Below, piece after piece: positions 1 through 8,623 of a DNA stretch of 64,000 bases (its first letter is position 1; every line of letters starts with the position of its first letter). Below the pieces are notes generated by a model. It worked only from the letters and a program-made list of their open reading frames with translations, was not told the origin of the DNA and made no database searches. A program made the translations under genes and the position numbers. Source of the DNA: Marinobacter halodurans (GTDB lineage Bacteria > Pseudomonadota > Gammaproteobacteria > Pseudomonadales > Oleiphilaceae); assembly GCF_004327985.1 (NCBI RefSeq), contig NZ_SJDL01000020.1:1-64000 (forward strand). The letters run 5' to 3'.

Positions 1-127
1 CCTGTCTCTGGTCAGTTTGCTGGATACGATAAACCGGCTTCAGAGCCAATCATGAACCGCCGTGGTACGGAACCGTATGCCCGGTGGTGTGAGAGGACGG
101 GGGAGGCAACTCCCCCTCCTACTCGAT
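1..127 (+). mobile_element. 3' end of a group II intron (domains V and VI)
   Basis: The segment folds like the catalytic end of a group II intron. Bases 56-62 pair with 82-88, 64-65 with 80-81 and 66-69 with 74-77, leaving a GAAC loop and a two-base bulge (78-79) on the 3' side, which is the domain V layout. One extra unpaired base at 63 makes it slightly longer than usual. A GC-rich hairpin follows (about 91-125), with an unpaired A in the CCTACTC segment, as in domain VI, and the intron would end at CGAT (127). The reverse transcriptase/maturase gene, if present, lies left of the window. The call rests on recalled family consensus and hand folding. The intron sits upstream of the oad operon on the same strand. 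Confidence 0.75.
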
Positions 128-399
128 CATAGCGCTGATTATTGAGACAGATCATTTCTCCGTAACCGGGCTCGTGTTTTATTTCGTCCCGGGAGTCAAT
201 GTAATGCCAACCGGCGGCGGGCCGGCTCTGTGGAGGCTGGTGCCCGTGTGGGTGGGTAAATCCACGTATGGTGTTGGTTGCTGGCCCGTCTGCAAACGGG
301 TAGATTACAAAAGATTTTGCCTTCCGAATGCGACTGGTTCTGCTGGGAACCGGTAGGGAGTGTCGGAGAATAAACCCGTACAAAAACAGGTATTAATCC
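128..399 (+). other. Non-coding leader between intron end and oadG
   Basis: No convincing gene is seen in these 272 bases. Several short hairpins can be drawn: CCGGC/GCCGG near 211-225, GTGGGT/ATCCAC near 248-265, CCCGT/ACGGG near 283-299 and GGTTC/GAACC near 331-347. They do not match any riboswitch I recognise. The region should hold the promoter and 5' leader of oadGAB unless transcription enters from the intron. Confidence 0.4.
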
Positions 400-651
400 A
401 TGAGTGACTTGATGACCAAGGCTGTCGAGCTGATGGTCGCGGGCATGGGCTTTGTCTTTGTTTTTCTGATAATTCTCGTGTTTGCAACCACGTTGATGTC
501 GAAGGTTGTGGCCCGCTATGCGCCACCGGAACCGGCAACACCGGCACGGACTCCTCGTTCCAAACCACCCGTTCCGCCGTCAGTGGACCCTGATACGGCA
601 GAAGCGATCAAGCAAGCGATTACCAAGTTCCGCGCACGCCATAAAAAATAA
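400..651 (+). CDS. oadG: Oxaloacetate decarboxylase, gamma subunit
   Basis: This 83-residue protein has one hydrophobic segment (about residues 12-33) followed by a proline-rich linker (PPEPATPARTPRSKPPVPP) and a short charged tail. That is the plan of OadG, the small membrane-anchored subunit that holds the biotin-bearing alpha subunit to the beta-subunit sodium pump. It is the first gene of an oadG-oadA-oadB operon, 39 bases ahead of oadA. An AGG about 10 bases before the ATG is the only ribosome-binding signal. OadG sequences are poorly conserved, so much of the support comes from the two downstream genes. Confidence 0.88.
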   Translation: MSDLMTKAVELMVAGMGFVFVFLIILVFATTLMSKVVARYAPPEPATPARTPRSKPPVPPSVDPDTAEAIKQAITKFRARHKK

Positions 652-690
652 TGCGGACGGCTCATCTCCTTCGACAATAAGGCTGACACG

Positions 691-2493
691 ATGACAGAAG
701 CAAAAAAACCACTCGGGATTACCGATGTCATCTTGCGTGATGCGCATCAATCCCTGCTGGCAACGCGCCTGCGCCTGGACGACATGCTCCCGATTGCGGA
801 AAAGCTCGACAAGGTAGGGTTCTGGTCCCTGGAATCCTGGGGCGGCGCGACCTTTGACGCCTGCATTCGCTATCTTGGGGAGGATCCCTGGGAGCGCATC
901 CGCGAGCTGAAAAAAGCCATGCCCAACACACCTCAGCAGATGTTGCTGCGCGGACAGAACCTGTTGGGGTACCGACATTACGCCGACGATGTCGTGGAGC
1001 GCTTCGTCGAGCGTGCGGCGGAAAACGGCGTGGATGTTTTCCGGATCTTCGACGCGATGAATGACCCGCGCAACCTGGACACCGCCATCAAGGCTGTTCG
1101 TAAGGTTGGCAAGCATGCCCAGGGTACGATCGCCTATACCATCAGCCCTGTTCACACCATCGATATGTGGGTCGACCTGGCTAAGGAAATCGAGGCCATG
1201 GGGGCCGAGTCGATCGCGATCAAGGACATGGCGGGACTGCTCAAGCCGTATGTGGCCTATGAGCTGGTCACCAAGCTCAAGAAGGCGCTTTCCGTTCCTG
1301 TCCACATGCAGTGCCACGCCACAACGGGGATGTCCACGGCGACGGCGATCAAAGCGGCCGAGGCCGGCATCGATAACGTCGATACGGCCATTTCGTCCAT
1401 GAGCATGACCTACGGGCATTCACCGACCGAGTCCCTGGTGGCGATCCTGGAGGGTACCAACCGCGATACCGGTTTGGATATTCACCTGTTGGAAGATATT
1501 GCCGGTTATTTCCGTGAGGTGCGCAAGAAGTACGCAAAGTTCGAAGGCAGCCTGCGGGGTGTCGATTCGCGGATCCTGACGGCCCAGGTGCCGGGCGGCA
1601 TGCTCACCAATATGGAGAATCAACTGCGCGAACAGAACGCATCGGACAAGTTTGACGCTGTGCTCGAGGAGATCCCCAAGGTCCGCGAGGACCTGGGCTA
1701 CATTCCGCTGGTGACGCCCACTTCCCAGATCGTTGGCACCCAGGCCGTGCTGAATATTCTTACGGGAGAGCGCTACAAGTCCATTTCCAAGGAAACGGCG
1801 GCCGTCCTGAAAGGAGAGTATGGCGCGGCGCCGGCGCCGTTCAATAAGAAGCTTCAGGAGAAGGTGCTTGACGGCAAGGCGCCGATTACCTGTCGCCCGG
1901 CGGATTTACTGGAGCCGGAAATGGACAGGCTGTCTGCCGAGCTGAAAAAGCTGTCGGAGGAAAAGGGTTTCAAGCTGGCAGCCGAGTCGGTGGATGACGT
2001 GCTGACCTACGCGCTGTTCCCGCAGATCGGCCTGAAGTTCCTGGAGAACCGGGGCAAGCCAGAGGCCTTCGAGCCAGCGCCGACGGCTGAGGACGCGACT
2101 GCTGCTGCGGCTCCGGCCAGGTCAGGCGGTCCGGAGACCTACACCGTTTCTGTCAACGGCAAGGACTATGTGGTGGCGGTCAGTGAAGGCGGCGAGATCA
2201 GCCAGATCCAGCCTCACGGGGTGGCCACCGCGACGGTTACCCACACGTCGGCGCCGACACCGACACCGGCAGCCGGGGAAGGCGAACCGGTCAATGCTCC
2301 TCTCGGCGGCAACATCTTCAAGGTTCTGGTTTCTCCCGGACATCAGGTGGAAGAGGGCGACGTGTTGATCATCCTGGAGGCCATGAAAATGGAGACCGAG
2401 ATTCGGTCACCCAAGGCCGGCACTGTCGGTGACGTCTTCATCAAGGTCGGTGACGCGGTCGCCGTCGGCGATGAAATGCTGACTATTGGATAA
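691..2493 (+). CDS. oadA: Oxaloacetate decarboxylase, alpha subunit (biotin carboxyltransferase)
   Basis: The 600-residue protein transfers the carboxyl group of oxaloacetate to biotin, giving pyruvate. The N-terminal carboxyltransferase barrel has RDAHQS (residues 16-21, metal-binding Asp), the IAIKDMAG segment with the lysine that is carbamylated in related enzymes, and the HMQCHATTG metal site. A PYC/OADA domain and an Ala/Pro/Thr-rich linker (about 455-520) follow. The biotinyl domain carries EAMKMET, with K566 as the attachment lysine. Length and domain order match OadA. It lies between oadG and oadB and ends 11 bases before oadB, as expected for a complex made in fixed ratio. The complex sits on the cytoplasmic face of the inner membrane. 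Confidence 0.96.
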   Translation: MTEAKKPLGITDVILRDAHQSLLATRLRLDDMLPIAEKLDKVGFWSLESWGGATFDACIRYLGEDPWERIRELKKAMPNTPQQMLLRGQNLLGYRHYADDVVERFVERAAENGVDVFRIFDAMNDPRNLDTAIKAVRKVGKHAQGTIAYTISPVHTIDMWVDLAKEIEAMGAESIAIKDMAGLLKPYVAYELVTKLKKALSVPVHMQCHATTGMSTATAIKAAEAGIDNVDTAISSMSMTYGHSPTESLVAILEGTNRDTGLDIHLLEDIAGYFREVRKKYAKFEGSLRGVDSRILTAQVPGGMLTNMENQLREQNASDKFDAVLEEIPKVREDLGYIPLVTPTSQIVGTQAVLNILTGERYKSISKETAAVLKGEYGAAPAPFNKKLQEKVLDGKAPITCRPADLLEPEMDRLSAELKKLSEEKGFKLAAESVDDVLTYALFPQIGLKFLENRGKPEAFEPAPTAEDATAAAAPARSGGPETYTVSVNGKDYVVAVSEGGEISQIQPHGVATATVTHTSAPTPTPAAGEGEPVNAPLGGNIFKVLVSPGHQVEEGDVLIILEAMKMETEIRSPKAGTVGDVFIKVGDAVAVGDEMLTIG

Positions 2494-2504
2494 GGGCCGC
2501 TGTC

Positions 2505-3827
2505 ATGGAGAAGATGATCACGCTGTGGACGGGCAGTGGCCTGTTCAACCTGAGTATCGGCCAGGCGGTCATGATCGCGGTCGGTCTTTTGCTGCTGTTT
2601 CTTGCGATCCGCAAGGGCTTTGAGCCGCTGCTGCTGATACCCATCGGGTTCGGCGGCATCCTGGCGAATATTCCGGAGGCGGGGCTGGCCCTGTCGGCGG
2701 CGGAAAATGCGATCCATATGGCCCAGCCGCAGGTACTGGCTGCGCTGGGGCAGATCCTGCACGTACCCTATGAAGCCGGTCAGGCCGTCACGCCGGATGT
2801 CATGCAGGCCTTCAAGGAGGCCTACAAGCACGGCGGAGTGGAGATGATCGCTGCGGCGAACGCGCTGGCCGTGGACAGCGGGTATGCCAACGGCATGCTC
2901 TACAACTTCTACACCGTGGCCATTGCCAGTGGTGCCGCGCCGCTGATCATCTTCATGGGTGTGGGGGCGATGACGGACTTCGGACCGCTGCTGGCGAACC
3001 CGAAAACGCTGTTGTTGGGAGCGGCGGCACAGTTTGGCATCTTCGGCACGATCATAGGCGCGGCGTTGCTGGACGCCAGCGGTACCATGGATTTCACCAT
3101 CCTCGAAGCGGCGGCGGTCGGCATTATCGGCGGTGCCGATGGCCCGACATCCATCTACGTCTCCAGCATCCTGGCGCCACACCTGCTGGGTGCGATTGCC
3201 GTGGCAGCCTATTCCTATATGGCGCTGGTGCCGATGATCCAGCCTCCGATCATGCGTGGGCTGACGTCGGCGAAAGAGCGGGCAATCAAGATGAATCAAC
3301 TGCGTCATGTCAGCAAGCAGGAGAAGATCGTTTTCCCGATTGTTGTGCTGATGCTGGTGGTACTGTTCCTGCCGGATGCCGCGCCGCTGCTGGGTATGTT
3401 CTGCTTTGGTAACCTGATGCGCGAGTGCGGGGTGGTGGAGCGCCTGAGCGATACCTCCCAGAACGCCTTGATCAATACCGTCACCATCTTCCTGGGGCTG
3501 TCGGTGGGCTCCAAACTGAGCGCGGACAAGTTCCTGGACCTGCAGACCCTGGGCATCCTGGCCCTGGGGATGGCGGCCTTCTGCGTAGGCACGGCCTGCG
3601 GCGTGCTGATGGCCAAGTTGATGAACCTGTTCACCAAGGAGCAGATCAATCCGCTGATCGGTTCGGCTGGCGTGTCGGCGGTACCGATGGCGGCACGGGT
3701 CTCCAACAAGGTGGGGCTGGATGCCAACCCGCACAATTTCCTGCTGATGCATGCCATGGGCCCGAACGTGGCCGGCGTGATCGGCTCGGCGGTGGCTGCG
3801 GGGGTGATGATCAAGCTGCTTGGCTGA
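2505..3827 (+). CDS. oadB: Oxaloacetate decarboxylase, beta subunit (sodium pump)
   Basis: This 440-residue, very hydrophobic protein is the membrane subunit that decarboxylates carboxybiotin and couples this to sodium export. The family motif [20 protein letters not shown] (around residues 206-226) contains the conserved Asp in a membrane re-entrant region. A second conserved stretch near the end ([20 protein letters not shown]) is also typical. The N-terminus is slightly amphipathic ([12 protein letters not shown]) before the first membrane helix. It is the last gene of the operon and is followed by a factor-independent terminator. The likely physiological role is a primary sodium pump or anaplerotic control, fitting a marine bacterium. 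Confidence 0.96.
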   Translation: MEKMITLWTGSGLFNLSIGQAVMIAVGLLLLFLAIRKGFEPLLLIPIGFGGILANIPEAGLALSAAENAIHMAQPQVLAALGQILHVPYEAGQAVTPDVMQAFKEAYKHGGVEMIAAANALAVDSGYANGMLYNFYTVAIASGAAPLIIFMGVGAMTDFGPLLANPKTLLLGAAAQFGIFGTIIGAALLDASGTMDFTILEAAAVGIIGGADGPTSIYVSSILAPHLLGAIAVAAYSYMALVPMIQPPIMRGLTSAKERAIKMNQLRHVSKQEKIVFPIVVLMLVVLFLPDAAPLLGMFCFGNLMRECGVVERLSDTSQNALINTVTIFLGLSVGSKLSADKFLDLQTLGILALGMAAFCVGTACGVLMAKLMNLFTKEQINPLIGSAGVSAVPMAARVSNKVGLDANPHNFLLMHAMGPNVAGVIGSAVAAGVMIKLLG

Positions 3828-3848
3828 TCGTTTGGTGCATAAAACATA

Positions 3849-3872
3849 GCCTCGCAGTCGCGGGGCTTTTTA
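3849..3872 (+). terminator. Factor-independent terminator of oadGAB
   Basis: CCTCGC (3850-3855) pairs with GCGGGG (3860-3865), including one G-U pair, and is followed after a C by a run of five T. It lies 22 bases after the oadB stop codon. Confidence 0.75.
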
Positions 3873-4002
3873 ATGTTGGCAATGCCGTCTCCAGGTCCGC
3901 TGAAATGGGGCTCACCAGGGCATCGGCAATCCAGGGCGAGCACGCCATGCCCGAAGTGGTCACATCACCTCCTGGCATGGCGCGCTGTGGGAGATCGCCG
4001 GC

Positions 4003-4443
4003 TCAGGAGAATGCCTCGCTCCGGGTTGCCTGGATCACTCCCAGTTTGCTGGACCGGCGCAAAGCCAGCGCGCCATCACCGAGTAGCGCCTGCGCCAGGG
4101 TGGCTACCGTCAGGAGCAATGGGTATTCCCAGCCACCACCGGCATTGGTGAACAGCCAGCCATTCGCCGCGTGCGCCCAGGTGGCGCCGGCCAGAACGGG
4201 CGCGGCGAGCAGTGCTGCCCACCGGCTTTCCACTCCCAGCACCAGGGCGATACCGGTCATGGCCTCGATCAGGAAAACGACGTAGGCAACGAAGCCGGGA
4301 AGCCCGATGCTCTCAAAAAAAGACGCCGTTCCGGGCAGGGTGAAGACGATCAGTTTGAGCCACAGGCTGTGGGCGATCAGGATTATTCCCAGGCTGACCC
4401 TCAGGGTGGTGATGCCATAGTTTTGCAGGGTTTGCTCGTTCAT
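4003..4443 (-). CDS. DoxX-family inner-membrane protein
   Basis: The 146-residue protein has about four membrane segments and DoxX features: an N-terminal TLRVSLGIILIAHSLWLKL helix, GLPGFVAYVVFLIEAMTGIALVLG in the second and third helices, and a short cytoplasmic tail. DoxX-type proteins are small membrane proteins linked to quinone and thiol redox processes, but no exact reaction can be assigned. GAGGA lies seven bases before the ATG. The gene is divergent from a LysR regulator, with a palindrome in the shared 162-base gap, so the regulator probably controls it. Confidence 0.8.
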   Translation of the reverse strand: MNEQTLQNYGITTLRVSLGIILIAHSLWLKLIVFTLPGTASFFESIGLPGFVAYVVFLIEAMTGIALVLGVESRWAALLAAPVLAGATWAHAANGWLFTNAGGGWEYPLLLTVATLAQALLGDGALALRRSSKLGVIQATRSEAFS

Positions 4444-4557
4444 GTCCGTGTCCTCGTGGTGTTGTTGACGCGATTTAGGTTTGGCGTAGCCGCCCTTGAT
4501 GGAACTACTTTAAAATTGCGTAAGAGCAAATAGAATGTCAGATTTCGCATTCATGTA

Positions 4558-4571
4558 TTGCAATAATGCAA
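4558..4571. promoter_or_regulatory. Candidate LysR operator palindrome
   Basis: TTGCA-ATAA-TGCAA is a perfect inverted repeat, 34 bases before the lysR start in the lysR/doxX divergent gap. It resembles the T-N11-A dyads bound by LysR-type regulators. No experiment or alignment supports it here. Confidence 0.45.
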
Positions 4572-4605
4572 GGTGCGGTAAACCTGGCTATAAGGTGCGG
4601 AAGTT

Positions 4606-5565
4606 ATGGATTGGGGGCTTTTACCGGATTTCCTGATGGTGGCCCGGACCCGCTCATTGACGGCTGCGGCGGACCGGCTTGGGGTAAACCACAGCACGAT
4701 CTACCGGCGACTGAACCAGTTGGAGTCCCAGCTCAACTGTCGCCTGTTCGAACGCCTGAGTACCGGCTATCGCCTGACGTCCGAGGGCGAGGCCCTGCTG
4801 TCTCATGCAGAGGTTATGGAGGCCGAAGCGTTTCAGGCGGAACGGCTGCTCGGTGGCGCGGACGTTACATTACGGGGCGAAGTGCGTCTGACGGCGCCGG
4901 AAAATCTGGTTTATGACTTCCTGCCGGATTACCTGAAGAGATTTCACCAGCAATACCCGGAGATCCGGGTCAGCGTGCTGGTGACCAATACCGATCTCGA
5001 TCTCAACCGGCGCGAAGCCGACGTTGCCCTGCGGGCGACGCCGGGCCCGCCGGATTACCTGGTGGGACGCAAGCTAACGGACATTGGCTGGGCGGTTTTC
5101 GGAGCGCCAGAGTTCATTGAGGAGAGGGGGAGGCCGGTCGACCTCAACGCGACCAGCGATTATCCATGGATCGGGCCTGAAGCGGCCTTGATGCACATTC
5201 CGGGCTACCGCTGGGTTGTTCGCCAGATTCCGGAAAAACTCATCGTCATGCGCGGCAGCACGTTGAATGCCATCGCTCGCTTTGCCCAGTCCGGGCTGGG
5301 GCTGGCCGCCCTGCCGATGGATCAGGCCAGGCCTGAGCTGCAACCCTTGCTTGCGTTGCCGACCGCCCCCGTAAGCGCGCTTTGGTTGCTGACCCACGCA
5401 GACCTTCGGCATGTGGCCCGAATCCGGGTGCTTATGGATTTCCTGGCAGGGGCGTTCCGTGAGGATCCGCGCTGGTCGTCGTTTCCGGGTATTGCGTCGG
5501 GTGGTTCGGTCGCTTTCAGCGGAAATCCCTTGAGTGAACCTTCAGGGAGCCCAACAGGTGACTGA
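4606..5565 (+). CDS. LysR-family transcriptional regulator
   Basis: The 319-residue protein starts with a winged helix-turn-helix (residues 1-60: DFLMVARTRSLTAAADRLGVNHSTIYRRLNQLE), followed by a LysR substrate-binding domain from about residue 90. AAGGTGCGGAAG lies just upstream of the ATG. It is transcribed away from doxX, which is the most likely target; the effector is unknown. It belongs to the LysR branch with a variant HTH sequence (NHSTIYRRL). Its last 50 bases overlap the 3' end of dnaE2 on the other strand. The C-terminal 25 residues look low-complexity (GGSVAFSGNPLSEPSGSPTGD) and probably arose by read-through into the dnaE2 end. Confidence 0.9.
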   Translation: MDWGLLPDFLMVARTRSLTAAADRLGVNHSTIYRRLNQLESQLNCRLFERLSTGYRLTSEGEALLSHAEVMEAEAFQAERLLGGADVTLRGEVRLTAPENLVYDFLPDYLKRFHQQYPEIRVSVLVTNTDLDLNRREADVALRATPGPPDYLVGRKLTDIGWAVFGAPEFIEERGRPVDLNATSDYPWIGPEAALMHIPGYRWVVRQIPEKLIVMRGSTLNAIARFAQSGLGLAALPMDQARPELQPLLALPTAPVSALWLLTHADLRHVARIRVLMDFLAGAFREDPRWSSFPGIASGGSVAFSGNPLSEPSGSPTGD

Positions 5566-8500
5566 GATCGGTTAACTTGCCGGCCATCACGTGGACGATA
5601 TCGCCTTCCCGTTCCAGGATGCCTTTCACGTGCAACAGCCGCGACTTGATCAGCGGCTGGCGTTGCCGGCGGGCCGTGTTGAGCCAGACCACCACGTTGG
5701 TATTGCCGGTTTCGTCCTCCAGGGTGACGAAGGTGACGCCCTTGCCTGATCCCGGCCGCTGGCGTCCGGTGACCAGTCCGGCCACATGCACCAGCCGGCC
5801 ATTGGGGTAGGATTTCAGGCCTTCGGCCGTCTGGCAGTGCCTTAGCTGACCTTGCTCCCGGAGCAGGGCCAACGGGTGGCGCTGCAGGGTCAGCCCCTGG
5901 CTGGCGTAATCCTCCAGCACGTCCTCGCCCTCCGAGGGTATCGGCATGCGGATATCTTCAGGCTGCGGGCCGTGGACGGTGTAATGCGAGGGCTCTTCCT
6001 GCGCGAAGATGGGCGCGGGAGCGTCGTAGTCGAGGATGTCCCAGCGGGCCTGGTGCCGGTTGTCACTGAACGCGCGCAAGGCGCCCGCGCTGGCCAGGCA
6101 TTCCAGGTCCCGGTTGTCGAGTGCCGCCCGCTGGCGCAGTTGCTCGATGGTGGTGTAGCCGCCGGTTGGGCGTGCCGCGACAAGTCGTTCCGCACCGGCT
6201 TCGCTGAGCCCTTTGACCAGCCGAAGACCCAGCCGTAGTTCCTCGTACCGGTTTTCCAGGGTGTGGTCCCAGAGGCTGTGATTGACGTCGATGGGGTGGA
6301 TGACCACATGATGGCGCCGGGCGTCCTGCACCAGTTGTGATGGCGAGTAGAATCCCATGGGCTGGCTGTTCAGCAGGGCGCAGTAGAAGGCCGGTGCATG
6401 GTGGCACTTGATCCAGGCAGAAACGTAGACCAGCAACGCAAAGCTGGCGGCATGGGATTCCGGGAAGCCATAACCGCCGAAGCCGCTGAGCTGCGTATAG
6501 ATCCTTTCGGCAAAGGCTCTGGTGTGGCCTTTCGCGAGCATGCCATCGATCAGCTTGTCCCTGAACGGTGTGAGATCACCATCGGATTTCCAGGCGGCCA
6601 TGGCCCTTCGCAGCTTATCGGCCTCACTGCCGGTAAAGTCGGCCGCCACCATGGCCAGCTTGATGGCCTGCTCCTGAAAGATGGGGACACCCTCGGTGCG
6701 TTCGAGCACGGCTTTGATCTCCGGATCGCCGCCGTAGTCCGGCTTTTCCTTTCCATCCCGCCGTTTCAGGTAGGGATGGACCATGTCCCCCTGGATGGGC
6801 CCCGGTCGCACGATGGCCACTTCAATCACCAGGTCATAATATTTACGCGGTTTAAGGCGGGGCAGCATGTTGATCTGCGCCCGGGATTCCACCTGGAAGA
6901 CGCCGATGCTGTCGCCAGTGCAGAGCATGTCATAGACCCGGCTGTCCTCCCGGATGACGTCCGGCATGCGAAAAGGCCGCCCTTCTTTCAGTCCGATCCA
7001 CTCGAAGGCCTTGCGGATGGCAGAGAGCATGCCCAGTGCCAGCACATCCACTTTCATCAGGTTCAGGCTTTCCAGGTCTTCCTTGTCCCACTGGATCACG
7101 GTGCGGTCCGCCATGCTGGCATTCTCCACCGGCACCAGTTCGGCCAGCGGGCCTTCGCTGATCACGAAGCCGCCCACATGCTGGGACAGATGGCGGGGAA
7201 AGCCGTACAGCGTGTTCACCAGGCTGATGAACTGGCCGACGGCCCGCTCGCTGCGGGTAATGCCTTTCTCCAGCATCTGCTCGCGCCAGTCCTGCTGCTT
7301 GTCGCGCCAGTCCACCTTGTCGATCAGCTGCTCCAGCAGGTTCAGGTCAAAACCCAGGGCCTTGCCCACATCCCGGATGGCGCTGCGGTGACGATAGCGG
7401 ATCACGGTGGCGGCCAGGGCGGCCCGCTCACGGCCATAGCGCCGGTAGATGTACTGGATGACTTCCTCGCGCCGCTCGTGCTCGAAATCCACGTCGATGT
7501 CCGGCGGTTCATCCCGGTCGGCGGAAATAAAGCGCTCGAACAACAGTTCCACCTTGCCGGGATCCACCTCGGTGATGCCCAGGCAATAGCAGACGATGGA
7601 GTTGGCGGAGGAGCCCCGGCCCTGGCACAGGATGCTCTCGCGTCGGGCGAATTGGACGATGTCGTGGATGGTCAGGAAGTAGGGCTCGTACTCCTTCTCC
7701 CGGATCAGGGTGAGCTCCTTTTCCACCAGCGCGCGTTTGTCCACCGGGATACCATCCGGAAAGCGCCAGCGGATGCCGTCTTCCACCAGTTCGCGCAGGT
7801 AGCTGCCCGGTGTGTGGCCGCGCGGGACCACTTCCGGCGGGTAGCGGTAGCGCAGCTCGCTGGGGCAGAAGGTGCACCGGTCGGCAATCACCAGGCTTTG
7901 CTCGATCCAGTCGGACGGGAACAGCTTGCGCAGGGTGTCGATCGGGCGCAGGTAGCGTTCGCCATTGGCAAACAGGTGGTGGCCGGCTTCGGCGACGGTG
8001 CAGCCGTGGCGTATGGCCGTCAGCACATCCTGCAGGGGCTGGCGGCTGCGCTGGTGCATGTGGACATGACCTGTAGCGACGATGGGCAACTCCAGTTGCT
8101 GCCCGAGGTGACGCCAGTGAGTCATGTTGTCATCGTCCCGGCCGTCCAGGGTCCGTTCGGCCATGATCCACAGCCGCTCCGGAAACAGTGCCTTCAGCCA
8201 TTGGCCCCGTTCGGCCTGAGCGGCTTCGGAGGCCGGGTCGGCCTGCCAGAGTGCCAGGCACTCGTCCAGGGCATGGGTTTCCAGATCGTCGCCAAACAGG
8301 CTGTAGGTGCCTTTTTCGGCCCGGCGCCGGCCGGTGGTGATCAACTGGCAGAGCTGGCCATAGCCCTTGCGGGTCCGGGCCAGCAGGACCAGTTGCAGTT
8401 CCGGTGTCTGGATGAGGAACTCGCTGCCGGTAATCAGTTTGACCGGGTTGCTCTTCAGGGCGGCATAGGCCCTGGGCATGCCGGCGACGGAGCACTCGTC

Positions 8501-8617
8501 GGTGATGGCGAGGGCATGGTAACCCTGGCGGCAGGCTTCCTCGGCCAGTTCCCGGGGATGGGAGGCGCCCCGCAGGAACGAGAAATTACTCAGGCAATGC
8601 AGTTCGGCGTACGACAT
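5516..8617 (-). CDS. dnaE2: Error-prone DNA polymerase DnaE2 (ImuC)
   Basis: This 1033-residue C-family polymerase is the catalytic enzyme of the SOS mutasome. It begins with a PHP domain (ELHCLSNFSFLRGASHPRELAEEA). The active-site segment DEPPDIDVDFEHERREE lies around residues 370-385 with the catalytic acidic residues intact. The C-terminal part has an OB-fold (VHVAGLVTGRQRPGSGKGVTF). The length is shorter than the roughly 1160 of replicative DnaE, as usual for DnaE2. It is the last gene of imuA-imuB-dnaE2, six bases after imuB, so it should be induced from the LexA-controlled promoter at 10755. It should act with ImuB and the beta clamp in translesion synthesis and damage-induced mutagenesis. 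Confidence 0.96.
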   Translation of the reverse strand: MSYAELHCLSNFSFLRGASHPRELAEEACRQGYHALAITDECSVAGMPRAYAALKSNPVKLITGSEFLIQTPELQLVLLARTRKGYGQLCQLITTGRRRAEKGTYSLFGDDLETHALDECLALWQADPASEAAQAERGQWLKALFPERLWIMAERTLDGRDDDNMTHWRHLGQQLELPIVATGHVHMHQRSRQPLQDVLTAIRHGCTVAEAGHHLFANGERYLRPIDTLRKLFPSDWIEQSLVIADRCTFCPSELRYRYPPEVVPRGHTPGSYLRELVEDGIRWRFPDGIPVDKRALVEKELTLIREKEYEPYFLTIHDIVQFARRESILCQGRGSSANSIVCYCLGITEVDPGKVELLFERFISADRDEPPDIDVDFEHERREEVIQYIYRRYGRERAALAATVIRYRHRSAIRDVGKALGFDLNLLEQLIDKVDWRDKQQDWREQMLEKGITRSERAVGQFISLVNTLYGFPRHLSQHVGGFVISEGPLAELVPVENASMADRTVIQWDKEDLESLNLMKVDVLALGMLSAIRKAFEWIGLKEGRPFRMPDVIREDSRVYDMLCTGDSIGVFQVESRAQINMLPRLKPRKYYDLVIEVAIVRPGPIQGDMVHPYLKRRDGKEKPDYGGDPEIKAVLERTEGVPIFQEQAIKLAMVAADFTGSEADKLRRAMAAWKSDGDLTPFRDKLIDGMLAKGHTRAFAERIYTQLSGFGGYGFPESHAASFALLVYVSAWIKCHHAPAFYCALLNSQPMGFYSPSQLVQDARRHHVVIHPIDVNHSLWDHTLENRYEELRLGLRLVKGLSEAGAERLVAARPTGGYTTIEQLRQRAALDNRDLECLASAGALRAFSDNRHQARWDILDYDAPAPIFAQEEPSHYTVHGPQPEDIRMPIPSEGEDVLEDYASQGLTLQRHPLALLREQGQLRHCQTAEGLKSYPNGRLVHVAGLVTGRQRPGSGKGVTFVTLEDETGNTNVVVWLNTARRQRQPLIKSRLLHVKGILEREGDIVHVMAGKLTDLSHLLGSLKVHSRDFR

Positions 8618-8623
8618 GATGCT

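Noticed and set aside
128-399. Known riboswitch before oadG
   Set aside because: The hairpins do not show the conserved core of cobalamin, c-di-GMP, glycine, SAH or fluoride riboswitches as I know them.
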